Shown here: positions 57,496 through 64,000 of the stretch, piece by piece
How the letters are laid out: each line of letters starts with the position of its first letter
Position numbering within the stretch: position 1 is the stretch's first letter
Assembly: GCA_910587645.1 (NCBI GenBank)
Contig: CAJUNA010000007.1
Coordinates: forward strand, 1-64,000
Direction: 5' to 3'
Length of the DNA stretch: 64,000 bases
Origin: an uncultured Oscillospiraceae bacterium
Lineage (GTDB): Bacteria; Bacillota; Clostridia; Oscillospirales; Oscillospiraceae
Program-made: the position numbers and the translations under genes
Notes under the pieces: model-generated
What the model was told of the DNA's origin: nothing
The model's database searches: none
The model's input: the letters and a program-made list of their open reading frames with translations, nothing else

Positions 57496-60400
57496 TTACT
57501 CCGCCTTGTACAGGTCGATGAGCTTCATCAGGTGCGCGTAACGCTCCTTAGCAGCCTCTTCGTTCCGCGCGAACAGCACCTCGGCGCGCTCGGGGAACTC
57601 GCGGGTCAGCCGGGCGTAGCGGGCTTCGTTCATCAGGAACTCCTGATAACCGCCGGCAGGCGCCTTGCTGTCCAGGGTGAAGGGATTCTTGCCCTCAGCG
57701 GCCAGGGCGGGATTGAAGCGGAACAGGTTCCAATAGCCGCAATCGACGGCCTTCTTCATTTCCTTCTGGCAGTTCATCATGCCGCCCTTGATGGAGTGCA
57801 TCTCGCAGGGGGCGTAGCCGATGATGAGGGAGGGGCCATGATACGCCTCGGCCTCGGCAATGGCCTTGAGGGTCTGGGCGGTGTTTGCGCCCATAGCCAC
57901 CTGGGCCACGTACACATAGCCGTACTGCATGGCGATTTCGCTCAGGCTCTTCTTCTTCATTTCCTTACCGGCGGCGGCAAACTGGGCCACCTGGCCGATG
58001 TTGGAAGCCTTGGAGGCCTGGCCGCCGGTGTTGGAGTACACCTCGGTATCGAAGACGAACACGTTGACATCCTCGCCGGAAGCCAGGACATGGTCCAGAC
58101 CGCCGTAGCCGATGTCGTAAGCCCAACCATCGCCGCCGAAGATCCACACGGACTTCTTGTTGAGGTATTCCTTCTTGGCGAGGATGCCCTCAACCAGCTT
58201 GCAGGCATCGCAGTCGCAGTACTTCCGGCCTGCGGCCTTCATCTCTGCGGCGTGGGCGGCCATTTCAGGGGCCTTGTCGCCGAAGACATCCTTGGCGGCG
58301 GGGCTCTGGGTGAAGGCCACGCACTCGTCCACGGTCATAATGCCGTCTTCCAGGGCGGCGATATAGGCCTTGGTGGCTTCCTGGTTGGCATCGCCGTCTT
58401 CCATGGTATCCAGCCACTTCTGGGCGGCTTCCTTCAGCTCGGGAACAGTCCACTCAATAGCAATCAGCTTCTTGGTGTCTTCAGCCAGGGAGTTGCGGAC
58501 AGCCTTCTGGCCCACGTACATACCCAGGCCGTGCTCGGCGTTGTCCTCGAACAGGGAGTTGCACCATGCGGGACCCTTGCCCTCGCTGTTGGTGCAGTAG
58601 GGGGAGGTAGCGGCCGGCCCGCCCCAGATGGAGGAACAGCCGGTAGCGTTGGAAATATACATCCGGTCGCCGAAGAGCTGGGTGACGAGACGGGCATAGC
58701 TGGTCTCGGCGCAGCCGGCGCAGGAGCCGGAGAACTCCAGGTAGGGCTGCTTGAACTGGCTGCCCTTGACGGTGTTGTCCTGCATGTCGGGCTTGGGAGC
58801 GGTCTTGACCAGGTAATCCCAAACCTTGGCCTGCCCGGCCTGGCTCTCCTGGGGTACCATCTTGATGGCCTTATCCTTGGCAAGGCAGGCCTCCACGCAC
58901 ACGCCGCAGCCCATGCAGTCCAGGGGGCTGACGCCGATGGCGTAGGTATACACGCCCTTGCCCTTACCGGCCTTGACAGCGGCGGTCTTGAGACCCTCGG
59001 GGGCGTTCTTGACTTCTTCCTCGGTCAGGGCGAAGGAGCGGATGGTAGCATGGGGGCAGACATAAGCGCAGGTATTGCACTGGATGCACTTCTCAGGATC
59101 CCAAACGGGGACGCTGACGGCAACGCCGCGCTTCTCATAAGCGGCAGCGCCCAGCTCGAACTGGCCGTCCACATGGGGCATGAACACGGACACAGGCAGG
59201 CTGTCGCCGTCCATGCGGCCCACAGGCTCCAGGATATCCTTGACCATGGTGACCAGCTCGGCCTTGCCCTCCAGGTTGTGGACGGGCTTGTTATCCACGG
59301 CGTTGGCCCAGTCGGCGGGCACATCGATCTTGACGAAAGCGGTAGCGCCGGCGTCAATCGCCTCGTGGTTCATCTTCACCACGTCCTCGCCCTTCTTGGA
59401 GTAGGACTTGGTAGCGGCATCCTTCATATACTGGATGGCCTGCTCCTGGGGCATGACCTTAGCCAGGGTGAAGAAAGCGGACTGGAGGATGGTGTTGGTA
59501 CGCTTGCCCATGCCGATCTTGGCGGCCAGGTCGATGGCGTTGATGGTATAGAGCTGGATATTGTTCTTGGCAATATACTGCTTGGCCTCGGCGTTGAGGT
59601 GGTGGCACAGCTCATCGAAGTCCCACTGGCAGTTAATCATGAACACGCCGCCGGGCTTGACATCGTTGACCATCTTGAAGCCCTTGGTAACATAGGAGGG
59701 GTTGTGGCAGGCCACGAAGTCGGCCTTGTTGATATAATAGGGGGAACGGATGGGCTTGTCACCAAAGCGCAGGTGGCTGATGGTGACGCCGCCGGTCTTC
59801 TTGGAGTCGTACTGGAAGTACGCCTGGATATACTTATCGGTATGGTCGCCAATGATCTTGATGGAGTTCTTGTTAGCGCCCACAGTACCATCGCCGCCCA
59901 GGCCCCAGAACTTGCACTCGATGGTGCCTTCCGCAGCGGTGTTGGGAGCGGGAACTTCGGGCAGGGACAGGTTGGTAACATCGTCCACGATGCCGATGGT
60001 GAACTGGCGGCGGGGCGCGTCTTTCTTCAGCTCCTCGTAGACAGCGAACACGCTGGAGGGCGGGGTATCCTTGGAACCCAGGCCGTAACGGCCGCCAATG
60101 ACCTTAATATCGTTCTTGCCGGCATTGGCCAGGGCGGAGACCACATCCAGATACAGGGGCTCGCCCAGGGCGCCCGGCTCCTTCGTGCGGTCGAGGACCG
60201 CAATCTTCTTGGCGGTGGCGGGAATGGCCGCGATAAGCTTATCAGCGGCGAAGGGGCGGTACAGGCGGACCTTCACCAGGCCGACCTTCTCGCCGTGGGC
60301 GTTCATGTAGTCAATGACTTCCTCGGCCACATCGCAGATGGAACCCATGGCGATGATGACGCGGTCCGCGTCAGGCGCGCCGTAGTAGTTGAAGAGCTGG

Positions 60401-61173
60401 TAGTTGGTGCCCAGCTTCTCGTTGACCTTGCCCATATACTTCTCGACCACTGAGGGCAGCGCATCGTAGTACTTGTTACAGGCCTCACGGTGCTGGAAGA
60501 AGATATCGCCGTTCTCATGGGAACCGCGGGTATTGGGATGCTCAGGGTTGAGGGCATGCTTGCGGAAGGCTTCCACAGCCTCCATATCGCACATATCCTT
60601 TAAGTCCTCAAAATCCCAAACGGCCACCTTCTGGATCTCGTGGGAGGTCCGGAAGCCATCGAAGAAGTTGATGAAAGGCACCTTCCCGGAAATCGCGGAC
60701 AAATGGGCCACGGGGCTGAGGTCCATGACTTCCTGCACGTTGCCCTCGGCCAGCATGGCAAAGCCGGTCTGGCGGCAGGCCATCACGTCGGAGTGGTCGC
60801 CGAAGATGTTCAGGGCGTGGGTGGAAACGGTACGGGCAGAGACATGGAAAACGGTGGGGAGCTGCTCAGCCGCGATCTTATACATGTTGGGGATCATCAG
60901 CAGCAAGCCCTGAGAGGCGGTGTAGGTGCTGGTAAGCGCGCCCGCGCCCAGAGAGCCGTGGACAGCGCCGGCGGCGCCGGCCTCGGACTGCATCTCGACC
61001 ACCTTGACCTGGGTGCCGAAGATGTTTTTCAGGCCGTTGGCGGACCACTGGTCTACCAGGTCGGCCATGGGGCTGGACGGGGTGATCGGATAGATCGCAG
61101 CAACTTCGCTGAACGCATAGGAGACATGCGCGGCGGCGTTGTTGCCGTCCATGGACTTGAATTTTCTAGCCAT
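57496..61173 (-). CDS. nifJ: Pyruvate:ferredoxin (flavodoxin) oxidoreductase
   Basis: A 1225-residue single-chain enzyme; ATG 61173 (aggaggag site) gives MARKFKSMDGNNAAAHVSYA. Domains in order: the core pyruvate domains I-II (AIYPITPSSPMADL), the CoA and gamma domains, a two-cluster ferredoxin domain at about 690-760 (CIQCNTCAYVCPHA and CMGCGVCVEAC), and the C-terminal TPP domain (FGGDGWAYDIGYGGLDHV) with extra cysteines for the proximal cluster. It cleaves pyruvate to acetyl-CoA and CO2, reducing ferredoxin. It is the central catabolic enzyme of such anaerobes, monocistronic. Confidence 0.98.
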   Translation of the reverse strand: MARKFKSMDGNNAAAHVSYAFSEVAAIYPITPSSPMADLVDQWSANGLKNIFGTQVKVVEMQSEAGAAGAVHGSLGAGALTSTYTASQGLLLMIPNMYKIAAEQLPTVFHVSARTVSTHALNIFGDHSDVMACRQTGFAMLAEGNVQEVMDLSPVAHLSAISGKVPFINFFDGFRTSHEIQKVAVWDFEDLKDMCDMEAVEAFRKHALNPEHPNTRGSHENGDIFFQHREACNKYYDALPSVVEKYMGKVNEKLGTNYQLFNYYGAPDADRVIIAMGSICDVAEEVIDYMNAHGEKVGLVKVRLYRPFAADKLIAAIPATAKKIAVLDRTKEPGALGEPLYLDVVSALANAGKNDIKVIGGRYGLGSKDTPPSSVFAVYEELKKDAPRRQFTIGIVDDVTNLSLPEVPAPNTAAEGTIECKFWGLGGDGTVGANKNSIKIIGDHTDKYIQAYFQYDSKKTGGVTISHLRFGDKPIRSPYYINKADFVACHNPSYVTKGFKMVNDVKPGGVFMINCQWDFDELCHHLNAEAKQYIAKNNIQLYTINAIDLAAKIGMGKRTNTILQSAFFTLAKVMPQEQAIQYMKDAATKSYSKKGEDVVKMNHEAIDAGATAFVKIDVPADWANAVDNKPVHNLEGKAELVTMVKDILEPVGRMDGDSLPVSVFMPHVDGQFELGAAAYEKRGVAVSVPVWDPEKCIQCNTCAYVCPHATIRSFALTEEEVKNAPEGLKTAAVKAGKGKGVYTYAIGVSPLDCMGCGVCVEACLAKDKAIKMVPQESQAGQAKVWDYLVKTAPKPDMQDNTVKGSQFKQPYLEFSGSCAGCAETSYARLVTQLFGDRMYISNATGCSSIWGGPAATSPYCTNSEGKGPAWCNSLFEDNAEHGLGMYVGQKAVRNSLAEDTKKLIAIEWTVPELKEAAQKWLDTMEDGDANQEATKAYIAALEDGIMTVDECVAFTQSPAAKDVFGDKAPEMAAHAAEMKAAGRKYCDCDACKLVEGILAKKEYLNKKSVWIFGGDGWAYDIGYGGLDHVLASGEDVNVFVFDTEVYSNTGGQASKASNIGQVAQFAAAGKEMKKKSLSEIAMQYGYVYVAQVAMGANTAQTLKAIAEAEAYHGPSLIIGYAPCEMHSIKGGMMNCQKEMKKAVDCGYWNLFRFNPALAAEGKNPFTLDSKAPAGGYQEFLMNEARYARLTREFPERAEVLFARNEEAAKERYAHLMKLIDLYKAE

Positions 61174-61244
61174 AGTTAATTTGCTCCTCCTGAATATTTG
61201 ATACTGCTGGGGTGAATACACAGCAAGGTACTCATACGTCACTT

Positions 61245-61273
61245 ACTATACCACCTTTTTGGCCCCGTGTAAA
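61245..61273 (-). promoter_or_regulatory. Promoter of nifJ
   Basis: Minus-strand TTTACA (61268-61273), 17 bp, TATAGT (61245-61250) with an upstream TGG. Confidence 0.72.
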
Positions 61274-61380
61274 TGTTATGTTCGCTCCATTTCCGGAAAA
61301 TTTTCTTTTTCTCCGGAAGTGTAAAAAATCTCTTCCATTTTTTGGCGATTTTTGCAAATGGGTGGAGGAGGGATCTATGG

Positions 61381-61550
61381 TATAATGAACAGGAAAAAAC
61401 AACATGCCCTTTTGGCTTCCGGGGATGGGATATTCGGTTTTCAAGGTGCCTCCGTTTGCAACCGGCGCGGGGCAATCCAGGCGGATCAGTCCTGTAGGGC
61501 GTTTTTGTTCGAACGCGCGAAGTTCCGGTAGGTGACGCCCACTACATCCT
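61381..61550 (+). ncRNA. Possible structured non-coding RNA
   Basis: A consensus TATAAT stands at 61381 with no gene following. The next 160 nt are GC-rich and fold locally: TGTAGGGCG (61493-61501) can pair with CGCC...CTACA (61536-61546), and gcctc/ggggc and gcgtt/aacgc stems occur. Length and shape recall a 6S-type RNA, but I see no decisive signature and the 3' end runs into a repeat element. Treat as a candidate only. Confidence 0.25.
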
Positions 61551-61715
61551 TAGGGCTTGTTTGAAAAATGTCAAAACGCCCAAATGGCGGATCTTTTTCC
61601 GCTGTACAGCGTTAAAAAATCTTGAAATACACAAAGTATTCCTGCGATTTTTTGCCTTGTCCATCGAAAAAATCTCTCGCTTTTGGTCATTCCGCCATTT
61701 ATCAAACAAGCCCTA
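61551..61715. repeat. MITE-like element with 14-bp terminal inverted repeats
   Basis: TAGGGCTTGTTTGA (61551-61564) is the exact reverse complement of 61702-61715. A second perfect pair, aaatggcgga/tccgccattt (61582-61591 with 61691-61700), lies inside. The roughly 165-bp unit has no coding capacity and an AT-rich core. Confidence 0.7.
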
Positions 61716-61820
61716 GGCCGCATTTGGGCAAAAGTTGCCGTTTTTACAGCAACCTTTTAAAAATTTTTTTGAAAAATATTTTTCCGGCGGCGGAACCATC
61801 CGCCGGTGCAGGAGAAATTA

Positions 61821-61903
61821 AGAACCTGTATTCATAGGCGTGGGATGCCAGATGGGCAAAAGACCTGGCCAGACGGCGTCAAACGTCTGTGAATACAGGT
61901 TCT
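61821..61903. repeat. Palindromic repeat element with 14-bp arms
   Basis: agaacctgtattca (61821-61834) is exactly complementary to 61890-61903. Smaller stems (ggc/gcc) lie between. The right arm ends just before the yifB ribosome site, so in RNA it would form a long hairpin beside it. Confidence 0.75.
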
Positions 61904-61918
61904 AAGAAAGGAGCGAGT

Positions 61919-63436
61919 ATGGTCGTCACAATCCGTTCCCTGGGCTTGCAGGGGATCACCGGCTATGAAGTGTCCGTGGAATGCGCCCTCTCCGGCGGGC
62001 TGCCCGCCTTCGATGTGGTAGGGCTTCCCGATGCCGCCGTCAAGGAGTCCCGGGAGCGCGTCCGCGCCGCCATCAAAAGCTGCGGCGCGAAATTCCCCGT
62101 CTCCCGCATTACTGTCAATCTGGCCCCCGCCGCCCTGCGGAAGGAGGGTACCGTGTACGACCTCCCCATCCTCCTGGGGCTTCTCGCCGCCCAGGGCGAT
62201 ATTGGCCCGCCGCCGGAAACCGCCGCGTTCCTCGGGGAACTATCCCTGACCGGCGCGCTGCGGCCCATCACCGGGATGCTCCCCATGGCGATGGCCGCCG
62301 CCAGGGACGGCGTAAAGGAACTGTACGTCCCCGCCGAAAACGCCGCCGAAGCGACCCTGGCCGGGGGATTGACCGTCTATCCGGTGGGGCATGTGGAGGA
62401 GCTTCTCGGGCATCTCCAGGGGCGCGCCCCTATCCCGCCCGCACAGCCTTGGGCGCCCGGGCGCAGCGAGGACACCGGCCCCGATTTCGCCGAAGTCATG
62501 GGGCAGGAAAATGTGAAGCGCGCCCTGGAAATTGCCGCCGCCGGAGGGCATAATATACTGCTGATCGGCTCCCCCGGCGCGGGGAAGTCCATGCTGGCCC
62601 GCCGCCTGCCCTCCATCCTGCCGGATATGACCCGGCGGGAAGCACTGGAAGCCACCGAGGTCTGGTCCGTGGCGGGGCTGACCGACCGCCGCCATCCCCT
62701 GCTCCAGCGCAGGCCCTTCCGAAGCCCCCACCATACCGTTTCCGCCGTGGCGCTGGCGGGAGGCGGGGCCGTCCCACGCCCCGGGGAGATTTCCCTGGCC
62801 CACAACGGCGTGCTGTTCCTGGATGAGCTGCCGGAGTTCGCCAAGGACGCTATGGAGGTGCTGCGCCAGCCCTTGGAGGACGGGGAGGTCACCATCACCC
62901 GCACAGCCGGGAGCGTCTGCCTGCCCAGCCGGTTTATGCTGGTGTGCGCCATGAATCCCTGCCGGTGCGGCTGGCGGGGGCATTCTTCAGGGCGGTGCAG
63001 CTGCACCGATGCTATGGTGGAGAAATATGTATCCCGCATTTCCGGCCCGATGCTGGACCGGATGGATTTGCATGTGGAGGTGCCCTCGGTAGAGTTCGAA
63101 GCCATGCGCCGCCGCCAGTCGCCGGAGCCATCCTCCGCCATCAAGGCCCGGGTGGACGCCGCCCGCGCCCGCCAGGCGGAACGCTTCGCCGGAAGCGGCG
63201 TGAGCTGCAACGCCCATATGACCGCTGCCCGGGTCGGCGAGTTCTGCAAACTGGATGGCGCGGGCGAGCGGATTTTGAAGGCGGCTTTTGACCGGATGGG
63301 GCTGACGGCGCGCAGTCACGACCGGATCTTACGGGTGGCCCGGACCATCGCGGATCTGGAGGGAGAGGCCGGTATCTCCGCCGCTCATCTGGCGGAAGCA
63401 ATACAGTACCGGAACACGGAAATTTTACGGAGATAA
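61919..63436 (+). CDS. YifB/ComM-family Mg-chelatase-like AAA ATPase
   Basis: A 505-residue AAA+ protein, ATG 61919 with aagaaaggag. The N-terminal ChlI-like/Lon-type domain (LPAFDVVGLPDAAVKESRERV) precedes the ATPase with Walker A GSPGAGKS at 217-224 and Walker B VLFLDELPEF. A zinc-type segment CRCGWRGHSSGRCSC and the C-terminal helical domain follow. ComM homologues promote branch migration in natural transformation; YifB in non-competent relatives is less understood. Two palindromic repeats lie directly upstream. Confidence 0.93.
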   Translation: MVVTIRSLGLQGITGYEVSVECALSGGLPAFDVVGLPDAAVKESRERVRAAIKSCGAKFPVSRITVNLAPAALRKEGTVYDLPILLGLLAAQGDIGPPPETAAFLGELSLTGALRPITGMLPMAMAAARDGVKELYVPAENAAEATLAGGLTVYPVGHVEELLGHLQGRAPIPPAQPWAPGRSEDTGPDFAEVMGQENVKRALEIAAAGGHNILLIGSPGAGKSMLARRLPSILPDMTRREALEATEVWSVAGLTDRRHPLLQRRPFRSPHHTVSAVALAGGGAVPRPGEISLAHNGVLFLDELPEFAKDAMEVLRQPLEDGEVTITRTAGSVCLPSRFMLVCAMNPCRCGWRGHSSGRCSCTDAMVEKYVSRISGPMLDRMDLHVEVPSVEFEAMRRRQSPEPSSAIKARVDAARARQAERFAGSGVSCNAHMTAARVGEFCKLDGAGERILKAAFDRMGLTARSHDRILRVARTIADLEGEAGISAAHLAEAIQYRNTEILRR

Positions 63437-63440
63437 AAAG

Positions 63441-63475
63441 GAAATGGTTCCTCCGCAGTACGCGGAGGAACCATT
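63441..63475. terminator. Bidirectional terminator between yifB and dnaX
   Basis: A 15-bp perfect stem (63441-63455 with 63461-63475), A-run before and T-run after, 5-nt loop. Confidence 0.93.
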
Positions 63476-63481
63476 TTTGTG

Positions 63482-64000
63482 TCAAGGTTTCACGGTAAAG
63501 CTGTCGAACTTGCTGCCCTGCCGGATCAACTCCTCCAGCTTATCCTCCGGCGGCCCGTCCCCGCTTCCCAGGGCGAAACGAACGCGGATCTCGCGCCCCA
63601 GCTTTGCGCCGGTGGCCTCGCGGATAACAGCGGCTACCTCCGGGGTGTCCAAGCTTTCCAGGGTCAGGCCATCGCCGCAGCGGACAACCATTTCATCCCC
63701 CTCCAGAAAGCCCCGGGCATCGTCCAGCATGAACCAGTACATGGGGGTCAGCTTGTTTTTGTACTGCTCCACCAGCTCGTTCCACAGTGCGCACCCAGCG
63801 GGGGACGGCGGTGCTGGCTGCGGGGCCGGTTCGGCAGGGACGCCAACCTTGCGCCGCGCGGGCTGCTCCGGCGGAGGGGCTGGCTCCACGCCAGAGGGCG
63901 GCTCCTCCTCCCAAGGCGGCGCGTCCGGCAATGGCGGACGTTCTTCCTCCCAGGGCGGAACATCATCTGCGGGGGGCGGGGCGGGCTGGACGGGTACTTT
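63482..64000 (-). CDS. dnaX: DNA polymerase III subunit gamma/tau, C-terminal part (continues past window)
   Basis: The minus-strand frame is open to the window edge, so only the last approximately 172 residues are seen. They comprise a Pro/Glu linker with near repeats (VPPWEEERPPL, APPWEEEPPSG) and a folded C-terminal domain (LWNELVEQYKNKLTPMYWFM, then EVAAVIREATGAKLG). This is the tail of clostridial DnaX proteins, which tethers polymerase or helicase to the clamp loader. The ATPase domain lies outside. Identification rests on the linker plus tail pattern, hence moderate confidence. Confidence 0.75.
   Translation of the reverse strand, partial: KVPVQPAPPPADDVPPWEEERPPLPDAPPWEEEPPSGVEPAPPPEQPARRKVGVPAEPAPQPAPPSPAGCALWNELVEQYKNKLTPMYWFMLDDARGFLEGDEMVVRCGDGLTLESLDTPEVAAVIREATGAKLGREIRVRFALGSGDGPPEDKLEELIRQGSKFDSFTVKP

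Noticed and set aside
57532..60453. A 973-codon open frame opposite nifJ
   Set aside because: Antisense shadow of strong codon bias in nifJ; no start site or recognisable motif.
61622..61837. 71-codon frame in the nifJ-yifB gap
   Set aside because: It runs through the MITE-like repeat and poly-T tracts; no credible start.

Overview
The window looks like a chromosomal segment of a high-GC, anaerobic, gut-type clostridium of the Oscillospiraceae kind (relatives of Flavonifractor, Oscillibacter or Intestinimonas). This is inferred from content, not from any search. The signs are GC-rich Firmicutes-style genes with strong AGGAGG ribosome sites, S-layer homology (SLH) surface proteins, a SigH-type sigma factor, a MurT/GatD pair, pyruvate:ferredoxin oxidoreductase, a RuvCAB cluster and an FMN riboswitch in front of a RibU transporter.

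Region by region. 1-2.5 kb is an AT-richer island: the end of an integrative-conjugative-element sigma factor, its small HTH partner, strong hairpins, a 415-residue gene with a HEPN-like RNGILH motif, and a degraded IS5-type transposase tail. It abuts a five-gene tRNA operon (Gly-Arg-His-Gln-Lys, minus strand, 2549-3034). 3.3-10.7 kb is a surface/secreted block: a 1630-residue M60 metallopeptidase with a dockerin-like pair of calcium loops, an overlapping SLH protein with a cohesin-like domain, a small unknown protein and a lipoprotein nuclease. 10.8-16 kb holds a secreted degenerate-NodB protein, then an envelope-stress set: OmpR-type regulator, histidine kinase, HtrA protease and a DUF5655 protein. 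16.2-23.2 kb is one giant 2338-residue subtilisin-like protease with SLH anchors, preceded by an approximately 530-nt untranslated leader. 24-27.8 kb is a heterodimeric ABC exporter. 27.9-30.3 kb carries MazG-like, Sel1-repeat, flavodoxin and TetR genes. 30.5-34.9 kb is a DNA-repair stretch (radical SAM pair TIGR03916/TIGR03915, then ruvC-ruvA-ruvB). It is followed by glmM, sigH, a zinc-ribbon gene, galE, dinB and riboswitch-controlled ribU.

41.2-45.2 kb has an aconitase-family hydratase and a eukaryote-type NADP isocitrate dehydrogenase, together the oxidative route to 2-oxoglutarate, separated by a hairpin-dense non-coding stretch. 45.3-46.6 kb is infC-rpmI-rplT with an attenuator leader. 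46.7-48.4 kb is a compact cobalamin tail operon (cobS, a shortened cobU, a cobC-like phosphatase). 48.5-57.4 kb runs MATE exporter, metallophosphoesterase, mnmG, hydrolase, murT, gatD-like, a tiny membrane protein and a phosphohexomutase. 57.5-61.2 kb is nifJ. 61.2-61.9 kb is gene-free and holds two palindromic repeat elements and a possible structured RNA. The window closes with yifB/comM and the 3' end of dnaX.

The most interesting possibility is a cell-surface protease assembly. The M60 peptidase carries a dockerin-like module, its overlapping neighbour carries a cohesin-like module plus SLH anchors, and the nearby giant subtilase carries a dockerin-like loop, a cohesin-like module and SLH anchors together. 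This is the layout of a small cellulosome-like scaffold built for proteins or mucin rather than cellulose. The domain assignments are by eye and need structural or profile confirmation. Other points worth checking are a GatD homologue apparently lacking its catalytic Cys and His, a half-length CobU lacking the guanylylation region, a probable leaderless sigH transcript, an apparent ACG start codon, and a 45-bp tandem duplication inside a divergent promoter.
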